From Acidithrix ferrooxidans (GTDB lineage: Bacteria; Actinomycetota; Acidimicrobiia; Acidimicrobiales; Acidimicrobiaceae), in contig NZ_JXYS01000023.1 in assembly GCF_000949295.1 (NCBI RefSeq), positions 1-64,000 of the forward strand: 64,000 bases of DNA, read 5' to 3'. A program made the position numbers and the translations under genes. Positions within the stretch are counted from its first letter, which is position 1; the number at the start of each line of letters is the position of its first letter. Below the pieces are notes generated by a model. That model saw only the letters and a program-made list of their open reading frames with translations, searched no databases and was not told where the DNA came from. Below are positions 56,246-64,000 of this stretch, piece by piece.

Positions 56246-57274
56246 CTAGTTCAAGCCTAACACCAAAGAACATTCCGGCCATGAATACCAGCCATTTCGA
56301 GCCAAGATTGAAGCCGCTTGGTCCTGTGTAGCGGGAGATGCATCGGATGGTATTCCTGGAAATCCAAGGCTATGCCAAGTTGAAATAGAGAATTGATAGG
56401 CGCCAAAATAACCATTACCCGTATTATCTTGATAGTTTCCTCCAGATTCGCACCGTCGCAATGCGGCAAGCGAAGCAGCAGATATCGGTGCTGGATGACC
56501 TCCCCAATTTGAAACGCCAGCACCCCTTCCAGCACCGCTCGAAACACTCGATAGGCCACTAGAGGTCGGCGCCCCCTGGGAGCTCTGGGCGTTATGGGCC
56601 GAAACTACCCTTTTGGCTTGAAGTTCTAGGGCTAGCCTCTGGGCGATCTGTTGTTGAACGAGATTGGAAATTTGTGAATTCACTGAAGCCAACGTCGATT
56701 GTTCACTAGAAACCGCAGCCAAGAGGCTACTCTCTGAAGCATCGATCCTCGCCTTAGCAGTTGTGGCCGCATCCTGCGCAGCCTTCGCGCTAGCCAAGTC
56801 GCCACTCAGCGTACGAAGAGCGGAGTTGTAAGAGAAGATTGCGGTACTTACGTCAAGTCCCATAACACGCTCAAACTCAATACGAGCGACATACTCACTT
56901 TGCGACATGGATAATTCTGTAAAAATATCGGTGATTCCCGAGAGGTTCATATATTGGCTTATGGCAATCTTAGATAATAGGGCTTTGTGCTTTTCCACAT
57001 TCGCTTGGGCCGTTGCGAGCCGCCGTTCGTCACCTTTGAGCTGAGCGTTCACAGTGGACAACTCAGCTACAGCTTGAAGATGCGCAATGGAAAGGGTGTG
57101 AATCTGGCTACTTTGATCCGCAATAGTAGTAGCAAGTTGCGAGGCCTCAGCTTGTAGAGACGACTTGGAGATGCCATATGCCGAATCGACAAAGACAAAA
57201 GGCGTTACATAAAGAATAATACCTACTACGGAGACTGTAACGCGTCCGGCAAGCTTCATTTGACTACTTATCAT
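56246..57274 (-). CDS. Secreted cell-wall lytic protein, Rpf/transglycosylase-like domain
   Basis: The 342-residue protein has an N-terminal signal-like segment (VTVSVVGIILYVTPFVFVDS, about 12-31), a long coiled coil (about 35-225), a Ser/Gly linker and a C-terminal domain ALRRCESGGNYQDNTGNGYF, GAYQFSISTWHSLGFPG, whose E in CESGGNY is the catalytic residue of resuscitation-promoting-factor-like lysozymes. It probably cuts peptidoglycan during growth or revival. The coiled coil recalls NlpC/EnvC-type regulators of wall hydrolysis. Confidence 0.88.
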   Translation of the reverse strand: MISSQMKLAGRVTVSVVGIILYVTPFVFVDSAYGISKSSLQAEASQLATTIADQSSQIHTLSIAHLQAVAELSTVNAQLKGDERRLATAQANVEKHKALLSKIAISQYMNLSGITDIFTELSMSQSEYVARIEFERVMGLDVSTAIFSYNSALRTLSGDLASAKAAQDAATTAKARIDASESSLLAAVSSEQSTLASVNSQISNLVQQQIAQRLALELQAKRVVSAHNAQSSQGAPTSSGLSSVSSGAGRGAGVSNWGGHPAPISAASLAALRRCESGGNYQDNTGNGYFGAYQFSISTWHSLGFPGIPSDASPATQDQAASILARNGWYSWPECSLVLGLN

Positions 57275-57522
57275 TCACTTGTGAACCGTAGATACTCCGT
57301 GATGCTCTCATCAAACACATCAGCCACTATTGTGCCAACGCACCGGCTTGTCCAAACCAATAAACTAATCAAAATCATAATGCTATAAGAAAATACCCAT
57401 GCAGCCCTTAGGAAATAAAAGTATCCATAGCGGATCGTTACAATTCACCAGCTAAAACCTCCCCTGGATTTAGATAAGGGAGGCTCTAGCTAAAACAAAT
57501 AAGTTCCACTGACCTGAACTAG

Positions 57523-59094
57523 CTATCTTAATACCGAAGAAGAAGTTCCGGTGAAGTCGCCTCTTAGCGTTCGCTTTAGCACTTTACCAGTGGCATTTCG
57601 GGGCAAAGCATCCACAAAATAAATTATCGTTGGCGCTTTGTATCGAGCCATCTTTGACCTAGCAAAATCAATTATCTCCGAAGAAGTGCACTCAAAACCG
57701 TCAGCCAGAACCACAATCGCGGCGACAGTTTCGCCCCACTTATCATCGGGCACACCAATTACAGCCACATCCATGATCGCCTCATGGCGAAATAGCACTT
57801 GTTCGACTTCTATTGGATAGACATTTTCGCCACCGGAGATGATCATGTCCTTTTTACGATCGACCAGGGTGATGAACCCCTCTTCGTCCATCTTGCCAAG
57901 ATCTCCGGTATGAAACCACCCATCAACAATTGCTTCTTTGGTAGCTAAACCCAAACCCCAATATCCCTTAAAGATATTCGGGCCTCTCACACAAAGTTCA
58001 CCAACTACTCCTGGCGAAAGTAGTTCTCCCTGCTCTCCCACTATCTTGGCATCCACGTGCATGACCACTCGTCCAATCGATCCCGCACGAAGGCGAATTT
58101 GATCACTCGAAAGCACCGAGACCATTGGAGAGGTCTCGGTCATCCCAAACCCCTCTAAAAACGAAACGCTGTGGTCGATAAAGAAGTCAATAACTGGTAA
58201 TGGACAAGGAGCACCGCCGGAGACTCCAAAGCGAAGAGAGCTCAAGTCATAAGAATCAAAATCAGCGACCCTAGATAGCGCCGCCCACATCGCAGGCACC
58301 ATAAAAAGACAGGTAGCTTTAAACTCTTCAAGAAGACGAAGTGTTTCATTTGGATCGAAGCTCTCCTGGATGTAGTTGGTAGCCCCAATGTAGATCAAAG
58401 GTAGGCAAAAGACGCCAAGCCCTCCGATGTGAAAGAGCGGTGCTGAGGTGACAGTTATATCATTATGAGAGACTCCATCAAGGCCCCCTAGCAGGTTGAT
58501 CGCATTCCATGTCATATTGGAGTGAGTAAGCATCGCTCCTTTAGGCCGACCTGTGGTACCCGAGGTGTACATAATCATTGCCACGTCGTCGATGAGTACT
58601 TGGGATGGATATGGATCGACTGAGCCCTTTGAAACAAAGTCCTCAAAGGCCATTACGTCAGAGGCTACTAGATCGCTCGCTCCTGATGAAGGTTGCCCTA
58701 TTGAAATAGTTCGTCGTACGTGAACGCCCTCGGCCTCACATGCAGTCACTGCCACCTCTTCAAGCTGAGAGCTATAGAACAATGTTGTCGCACCTGAGTC
58801 AAAGAGGATGTAGGCGACCTCCTGGGACGACAATCGAAAATTAATAGGCACCGCTATCGCACCAAGTTTCGCCACCCCAAAGACTATCTCTAGAAACTCC
58901 ACACTATTTAGACTCAGAAGTGCCACCCTGTCGTATGGCCGAACGCCAGCCGCGTATAGTGCATTTGCAACCTGATTGGTTCGTGCTTCAAAGTCCTTAT
59001 AACTAAGACGTCGGGTCTTGCTCATCAACGCAATGCGATCACCCTCAATATGAGCTCGACGGCTGATCCATTCACCCATAACGAATGTACTCAT
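57523..59094 (-). CDS. Acyl-CoA synthetase (AMP-forming)
   Basis: The 523-residue protein carries MYTSGTTGRPKGAMLTHSN, the ATP-binding P-loop of the ANL superfamily, FGMTETSPM, WFHTGDLGKMDEEGF and the C-terminal lysine motif LPRNATGKVLKRTLRG. It activates a fatty or aromatic acid to the CoA thioester. It is divergent from the acyl-CoA dehydrogenase gene at 59236, so one promoter region (59095-59235) could control both steps. Confidence 0.92.
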   Translation of the reverse strand: MSTFVMGEWISRRAHIEGDRIALMSKTRRLSYKDFEARTNQVANALYAAGVRPYDRVALLSLNSVEFLEIVFGVAKLGAIAVPINFRLSSQEVAYILFDSGATTLFYSSQLEEVAVTACEAEGVHVRRTISIGQPSSGASDLVASDVMAFEDFVSKGSVDPYPSQVLIDDVAMIMYTSGTTGRPKGAMLTHSNMTWNAINLLGGLDGVSHNDITVTSAPLFHIGGLGVFCLPLIYIGATNYIQESFDPNETLRLLEEFKATCLFMVPAMWAALSRVADFDSYDLSSLRFGVSGGAPCPLPVIDFFIDHSVSFLEGFGMTETSPMVSVLSSDQIRLRAGSIGRVVMHVDAKIVGEQGELLSPGVVGELCVRGPNIFKGYWGLGLATKEAIVDGWFHTGDLGKMDEEGFITLVDRKKDMIISGGENVYPIEVEQVLFRHEAIMDVAVIGVPDDKWGETVAAIVVLADGFECTSSEIIDFARSKMARYKAPTIIYFVDALPRNATGKVLKRTLRGDFTGTSSSVLR

Positions 59095-59235
59095 TTGTTA
59101 TCCTTCACATTCCATCATCGACCTGAGATAACATGAGCTTATCAATAAACGATTTGTCAATTTGAATGCAACGCAAAATCAGTTCACAAGTTGTCGATTG
59201 ACTGAAATATTCGAACCTAAAAGGCGATCTTTGAG

Positions 59236-60399
59236 ATGCAGACAAAAATACCAGAAAGCCTCCTGACCATCCGATCGCAAGAGCGTCAAATGCTCTATCA
59301 GATGGTCGCTAGATTTACGAAAGAATACATTGTACCTAATATCGAGGGTTGGGAAGACCAAGGCGAGGTTCCACGATCGCTCCATAAAAAAGCAGCTGAA
59401 CTAGGTATTCTCAGCGTAGGGTTTCCGCAAAACGTAGGGGGAATCGGCAACATAATCGACTCGATGATCGTCTCAGAGGCTATCATCCAAAGTGGTGGAT
59501 CGAGTGGCATCTGTGCTGCCCTTCTAACCCTGGGAATAGCAATCCCACATATCATTGCCTCGAATGATCAATATTTAATCGAAAAGTATGCCAAGCCAAC
59601 GATGAGCGGCGATCTAATTGGCTCCTTAGCGATCACCGAACCCAATGCAGGATCAGATGTAGCTGCAATAACGACTTCAGCGACGAGAGATGGCGACAGA
59701 TTTTTGATCAATGGCGCCAAGACCTACATCACTTCAGGCTACCGAGCTGACTTTGTGGTTGTCGCCCTAAAGACATCTCCTACTCTCGGCCACAAAGGGA
59801 TCTCCTTAGTCGTGGTCGAAAAAGGTACAGAGGGTTTCACTGTAACTAGAAAACTAGAAAAATTAGGATGGCACTGCTCCGACACCGCTGAACTCTCATT
59901 TTCCAACGTGATTGTAACTAGCAAAAACCTCATCGGCGAGGAAGGTAGCGGATTTAGCGCTATCATGGCGAACTTTGCCACCGAACGCCTCTCTATGGCT
60001 AGCCAAGCGTTAGCCAGCGCAAAGCGATGTATTGACCTGACCATGACTTGGGTTCAAAATCGAAAGGTATTCGGAACCGAACTCTCAAAAATGCAGTTAA
60101 CTCGACAAAAACTAGCCGAGATGCAACGGCAGTACACGGTAGCCCGAACGTTTCTCTATGACACCGCTATCAGATACGTAAATGGAGAAAAGGTCATAAT
60201 GGAAGTCGCTATGGCAAAAAATACCGCGGTATATGCCATGGAGGCGATAATAAACCAGGCACTTCAACTCCATGGCGGAATGGGCTACATGCGCGAAAAC
60301 GAGATCGAACGACACTATCGAGATGGACGAATAATGGGAATTGGTGGAGGAACAAATGAGATCATGAATGAGATCATCGCCAAGCAACTTCAAATTTGA
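59236..60399 (+). CDS. Acyl-CoA dehydrogenase
   Basis: The 387-residue protein shows LAITEPNAGSDVAAI, INGAKTYITSGYRADF, TERLSMASQALASAKRCID, LHGGMGYMRENEIERHYRD and the C-terminal GGGTNEIM, the standard flavin-dependent acyl-CoA dehydrogenase signatures. It is divergent from the acyl-CoA synthetase gene and followed by a second dehydrogenase gene about 110 bp downstream, so the three probably serve one degradation route. Confidence 0.93.
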   Translation: MQTKIPESLLTIRSQERQMLYQMVARFTKEYIVPNIEGWEDQGEVPRSLHKKAAELGILSVGFPQNVGGIGNIIDSMIVSEAIIQSGGSSGICAALLTLGIAIPHIIASNDQYLIEKYAKPTMSGDLIGSLAITEPNAGSDVAAITTSATRDGDRFLINGAKTYITSGYRADFVVVALKTSPTLGHKGISLVVVEKGTEGFTVTRKLEKLGWHCSDTAELSFSNVIVTSKNLIGEEGSGFSAIMANFATERLSMASQALASAKRCIDLTMTWVQNRKVFGTELSKMQLTRQKLAEMQRQYTVARTFLYDTAIRYVNGEKVIMEVAMAKNTAVYAMEAIINQALQLHGGMGYMRENEIERHYRDGRIMGIGGGTNEIMNEIIAKQLQI

Positions 60400-60511
60400 C
60401 GACCCTCGAACCCACTACTAAAGAGTTAGCAAGTCGCGCGAAGGAGCAAGTAACAGGAATTCTTACAACTACCGCGCGATCCACTCCCACTACCAGATGC
60501 AAGGAAGAATA

Positions 60512-62167
60512 ATGAACACGAGAGAACACAACTACCCGACTCACACTGTTACAAACCAAGTTCCGCCAATGGAGGACTACAACGTCTTCCTCACGAATCC
60601 GCTCTTAGCCAACTTTGTTCGAAACCATATTCCAAGAGATGACTCAATTGTTGACTACGCGAGCTGGCTCGGTCGCGGAGAAACGTTTGAACTTGCACGT
60701 CTGGCCAACGCTTATTCGCCAGTGTTGAAGAGCTACGATCGAATTGGAAATCGGATAGATAGAATCGACTTCCATCCTGCTTACCATCAGTTCATGGAGC
60801 AATCCATCAGAGCGGGTATGGCAAACTATCCAACTCCCAATGGTTCAAATAGTCATCTGCGCCGTGGCGCTCTCTTGTATCTCGCTTCTGAAGTAGAGCT
60901 CGGCCATTGCTGTCCAATATCAATGACTTATGCAAGTGTTCCGGTTCTAGATAAATGTGGCTCCGAATTCAGAGATATTGTCGAAAAGCTTCGAGAGCCC
61001 ACATATCAACCAGACTTGGGCTCTTGGCAGACAAAAACCTCGCTCACCTGCGGTATGGCAATGACCGAAAAACAAGGTGGAAGCGATGTACGCGCCAACA
61101 CGACCCACGCCGAAAATACAAAGAGAGGATTCTGGTACGTTACAGGTCACAAATGGTTTGTATCTGCTCCCATGTCCGATATCTTCCTAACTTTAGCCCA
61201 AACCGACGAAGGGCTCAGTGCCTTTTTGATCCCTAGAGTTCTGCCCGACGGAACATTGAATCGACTTTTGGTTCAGCGTCTAAAAGACAAGATCGGCAAT
61301 CGATCGAATGCGTCCAGTGAAATTGAGTTCCTAAACGCGCATGCATACTTAGTTGGTGAAGAAGTTCGAGGAGTAAAGACAATTATCGATATGGTTGGCC
61401 ACTGTCGATTGGACTCGATGATTGGTTCGGCTGGTCAGATTCACTTTGGTGTAGCGCAGGCCATTCATCACACAAGGCATCGAGCCGCCTTTGGAACACA
61501 ATTAATCGAGAAAGATCTAATGCTAAACGTCCTCTCAGACATGGCACTGGAATCTAGCGCTGCAACGCTCCTCTCGATGAGACTTGCACTCGCGGACGAC
61601 CTAGCCTTGCATAATCCCGAGGAAGCAGCGCTTAGAAGGATCGGGGTTGCGCTAGGAAAGTTCTATGTCTGCAAACGAGAACCAGCCTTGATTGCTGAAG
61701 CTCTCGAATGCATTGGTGGAAGTGGGTACGTTGAAGAAGCACCAATCGCTCGGATGTTTCGCGAATCACCGCTCAATGGCATCTGGGAAGGGTCGGGGAA
61801 CGTGAATGCACTCGACACTTTACGGGCAATGGAAAAAGATGACGCCGCCACCAATGCGCTAATCGACGAATGTAGACCCCAACTAGGAAATGTAGAAACA
61901 TTCGACGCCGCATTCAACAACCTGCTAAAGATGCTTACAAATGGGGATGACATCCAATGGCGTGCTCGATCAATGGTGGAATACATGGCCAAATTGCTCC
62001 AAGGATCAGTCATGTTAGAGTACGCACCGCCGGCAATCGCTGAGCTTTACTGTAACTCCCGACTTTCCCCGACTTACTCTGGCTCAATATTTGGAACATT
62101 GGATCGCTTTGATAATCCAAAGAAGTTCATCGACGAATTCTTTCCCGAGGACAATATAATCTATTGA
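60512..62167 (+). CDS. AidB-like acyl-CoA dehydrogenase
   Basis: I take ATG 60512, four bases after AAGGAAG; a start 15 bases earlier lacks a ribosome binding site. The 551-residue protein has the longer AidB-type plan: an N-terminal part with HPAYHQFM, then CGMAMTEKQGGSDVRANTTH, GHKWFVSAPMSDIFL, RLKDKIGNRSNASSEIEFLN, RHRAAFG and ECIGGSGYVEEAPIARMFRE, SPLNGIWEGSGNV. Members act on acyl-CoA or bind DNA in the alkylation response; here the neighbourhood favours metabolism. Confidence 0.88.
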   Translation: MNTREHNYPTHTVTNQVPPMEDYNVFLTNPLLANFVRNHIPRDDSIVDYASWLGRGETFELARLANAYSPVLKSYDRIGNRIDRIDFHPAYHQFMEQSIRAGMANYPTPNGSNSHLRRGALLYLASEVELGHCCPISMTYASVPVLDKCGSEFRDIVEKLREPTYQPDLGSWQTKTSLTCGMAMTEKQGGSDVRANTTHAENTKRGFWYVTGHKWFVSAPMSDIFLTLAQTDEGLSAFLIPRVLPDGTLNRLLVQRLKDKIGNRSNASSEIEFLNAHAYLVGEEVRGVKTIIDMVGHCRLDSMIGSAGQIHFGVAQAIHHTRHRAAFGTQLIEKDLMLNVLSDMALESSAATLLSMRLALADDLALHNPEEAALRRIGVALGKFYVCKREPALIAEALECIGGSGYVEEAPIARMFRESPLNGIWEGSGNVNALDTLRAMEKDDAATNALIDECRPQLGNVETFDAAFNNLLKMLTNGDDIQWRARSMVEYMAKLLQGSVMLEYAPPAIAELYCNSRLSPTYSGSIFGTLDRFDNPKKFIDEFFPEDNIIY

Positions 62168-62479
62168 AATACACTACGGCTCCCGTCTTGGCGGTTTCTA
62201 ATAGTGGTCATGGACCTAGATCTAAATTTGCATATCCTACAGTAAATAATGTTAATTAAGCATAGGAATAACACATATGTGCATTTTCAGGGACTGAACC
62301 CAGCGAAGCATCACCTATTCGATTGACACATCAGACGCAAATAAGCACATGAATGGATTTACACAGGCCAGCATAAGACCAGGTACAAGTTTAACTAATT
62401 GGCCAAAGAGCCTCGTTTTCATCGTTGCCGATCGCAAAATCCTCTTTTTCTAGATAGCCCTCTTAGTCTCTCAATTTCA

Positions 62480-62775
62480 TCCGATGCGCTTTCGAGATAG
62501 TTGTCGCGATTGATGCAGATGGTTTCTTCTCACTCTTCTAGCCAACCCGTACTTGAAATAGTCTTTACTTGAGCTTTTTAAATACCCCTTTGAAGAAGGC
62601 TCTTTGACTAATTTAACTAATTCACCATTCCACAATTGACATAGCCCTCCGAGGTCTCCTCTCTGGAGTAGACCTCCCCTAGCCATCGGAGTGCTAGGGC
62701 CCATCGTTTATCTTTAGTAGTGCAGTGTGATTGTTATCGCATTGTAGGAGATTTACCACCTCTTTGGATTATGCC
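62480..62775 (-). repeat. Decayed dispersed repeat, copy 2 (partner at 1620-1870)
   Basis: It shares the 18-mer at 62721-62738 and flanking similarity with 1620-1870. On the minus strand it still has a 75-codon frame (62477-62704) with LVKLVKEPSSKGYLKS and GLARRVRRNHLHQSRQLSRK, but no start or domain I recognise. Copy 1 is more decayed. Confidence 0.45.
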
Positions 62776-62825
62776 TCATAAAGAAAGTTCACTCTAGATT
62801 CAATAAACCAAATCAGCTTTCTTAC

Positions 62826-63040
62826 CTAGCCAATAGCAATTCCATCAACTGGTTCATTTAGCTTCTTAGTTAGCAGCGAACCATAGATGGCGCCATCGCC
62901 AAAGCTAAAGACTCCTCCATCGCTTGCGACTAGCCAGTAGCCCTTGCCATCTGAGGTGGATGTGATGCCTACGATGCCCTACGGATTCAAGTCGTCTATG
63001 AGTGTCCCCGCTGCGAGAGTCGCTACCTCGGTATTTTAAA
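62826..63040 (-). pseudogene. C-terminal fragment of a WLVASDGGVFSFGD-repeat protein
   Basis: The minus strand reads EVATLAAGTLIDDLNP, an in-frame TAG near 62985, then GIVGITSTSDGKGYWLVASD and GGVFSFGDGAIYGSLL, ending GIAIG and a stop at 62826-62828. This motif is one unit of the beta-propeller-like repeats in large secreted proteins of Acidimicrobiia. Only about one unit remains, with a stop codon, so it is a fragment. Confidence 0.7.
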
Positions 63041-63410
63041 GATGCCCAGAATGAAACCTTTTGCGTACCCGTATTGGAACAGGTGGTCCTTGTCCTCATT
63101 GTGACGAACCAGTTGCCCACGTCGATCTCGATAACTAACCTTCCATAGTTAAATCCAGAGCTCCATCAAAGTTCCCGTAGGTATTTTGATGTACCCAGCA
63201 TTTTAAGTCGACAATCACCACAAATGCTTCTGTTGTGATTGTGGATTTGTTTGTTACAAAGTTGGTGGTAGTGAGAGATGTCCTAAATAGTAAAGAACCA
63301 GCCATATTTTAAAGATTTAATCTAAACAACTAGTTCGCCAGACAGCTCAAATTCCATCAAATATCGTGCTTTTAGGGGTATTGACATCCGTCTCTGCTAC
63401 GCTAATGCGT

Positions 63411-63516
63411 ACCCAAGAGAACCGATTGGTTCTGCGATAATCGAGTCTCCATTAAACCCGGGGCGTATCAGAAATCCGCATACCGAATAAGTCGGCATGT
63501 GGGTTCTTTGTTTTTC
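63411..63516 (+). ncRNA. Candidate small RNA with promoter and terminator
   Basis: TTGACA at 63381-63386 and TAATGC at 63403-63408, 16 bp apart, form a promoter. The predicted transcript starts near 63415 and contains an early perfect hairpin, AGAACC-GATT-GGTTCT (63418-63433). About 100 bases in, CCGCATACCGA (63476-63486) pairs with TCGGCATGTGG (63492-63502) and is followed by TTCTTTGTTTTT, a typical rho-independent terminator. No ORF lies in it. The family is not recognised; it could also be a leader of a lost gene. Confidence 0.5.
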
Positions 63517-63728
63517 CGGCGTGCGGCTCGTTTAGAACGAGTTCCCATATCACGCTCCCAAACTTTCTCAAGGTGATCACCGAGAACAAAGAGTGCAATA
63601 TTGGCAGGCACAGGAAGCAGAATTCCGCCTTATATGAAGTAATTGATTACACGAAGTTGAAGGATATACCTGAATCAATTGCGAAGCGAATCATCTTCAT
63701 CCGAAATAACTAAAGATCGAAATAGTTC

Positions 63729-63762
63729 TCGTTAGGTCTGGGCCACTCCCCTAACCTAACGA
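63729..63762 (-). terminator. Possible terminator of the reductase gene
   Basis: TCGTTAGGT (63729-63737) and ACCTAACGA (63754-63762) form a perfect 9-bp stem, 33 bp after the stop of the gene at 63795 on the minus strand. The T-run that follows is short. Confidence 0.45.
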
Positions 63763-63794
63763 TCTCGCTCTTCAGATATAGCCTAAAAGGAGTT

Positions 63795-64000
63795 CTACAT
63801 TGGGTTAGGTGCTATCGCATCCACAGATTCCAGATACTGACGAACCATCAGCAAAACAGCGGCCCCTTCTCCAACGGCCGATGCAATCTGTTTGGTGCTT
63901 CCCTTCCGCAAGTCACCAGCTACAAACAAGCCAGGCAGAGAGGTGCCCATAGTTCCGTGACTGTCGACATATCCGACACCATCGGTATCGACCACGTCAG
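63795..64000 (-). CDS. Thioredoxin-reductase-like flavoprotein, C-terminal part
   Basis: The visible 68 codons read DGVGYVDSHGTMGTSLPGLF and VAGDLRKGSTKQIASAVGEG, the second FAD-binding motif (GLFVAGD) and C-terminus of the thioredoxin-reductase-like FAD-dependent oxidoreductases. The rest lies beyond the right edge. The GSTKQIASAVGEGA form is usual in the stand-alone or sensor-fused reductase group rather than classical TrxB. Confidence 0.8.
   Translation of the reverse strand, partial: DVVDTDGVGYVDSHGTMGTSLPGLFVAGDLRKGSTKQIASAVGEGAAVLLMVRQYLESVDAIAPNPM

Overview
The window looks like chromosomal DNA from an actinobacterium, most likely of the class Acidimicrobiia. The base composition is moderate. 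Typical actinobacterial families are present: a PPOX-type F420-dependent oxidoreductase, a DUF2236/MpaB oxygenase, a replication-relaxation protein beside a VirD4-like ATPase, a resuscitation-factor-like lytic domain, and a fragment of a WLVASDGGVFSFGD-type repeat protein. The genus cannot be fixed from the sequence alone.

Layout. (1) 1-2134 is a graveyard: the 5' part of a group II intron whose reverse transcriptase is broken several times, a 33-bp minisatellite, and decayed repeats. (2) 2135-34678 is an integrated element of about 32.5 kb. It is bounded by direct repeats with a 34-bp identical core, and the right copy abuts the 3' end of a tRNA-Val gene. A large serine recombinase lies at the right end. 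Its reading frame runs through the attachment core and would fuse in frame with the helix-turn-helix ORF at the left end when the element is circular. (3) 34.7-44.9 kb is mostly ordinary host chromosome (inositol-phosphatase-like protein, MpaB oxygenase, lipoprotein, HAD phosphatase, MscS channel, soluble chemotaxis receptor) with an intact IS630 transposase and an IS3 remnant. (4) 44.9-47.6 kb is gene-poor and holds a probable ORF-less group II intron and a broken TnpB. (5) 47.6-62.2 kb holds metabolic genes, notably acyl-CoA metabolism: three acyl-CoA dehydrogenases, an acyl-CoA ligase and a carboxyltransferase. (6) 62.2-64 kb holds repeat and gene remnants, a possible small RNA, and the end of a thioredoxin-reductase-like gene.

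The element carries two candidate systems. The first is a seven-gene, tightly overlapping operon (26773 down to 12688, minus strand): hsdM-hsdS-hsdR of a type I restriction-modification system, then an OLD-family ATPase/TOPRIM nuclease, a PD-(D/E)XK-like STAND NTPase, a PHP-ATPase of the TrlF/Ppl kind, and a protein with a HEPN-like RxxxxH motif. Such physical coupling suggests one composite defence locus. The second is a four-gene operon (5997 down to 2707): a radical SAM enzyme, a DPPW-motif methyltransferase-like protein, an ASCH-domain protein and a P-loop kinase-like protein. Next to it are an unusual NrdR-like regulator with two ATP-cones and the decayed remains of a second copy. A shared 13-bp sequence lies upstream of both NrdR-like loci and upstream of the operon. 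A nucleotide or nucleic-acid modification pathway is a reasonable inference, not a demonstrated function.

The right part of the element carries the mobility module: MT-A70 methyltransferase, small proteins, VirD4-like coupling ATPase, replication-relaxation protein and recombinase. All functions were assigned by reading motifs by eye; no database search was run.
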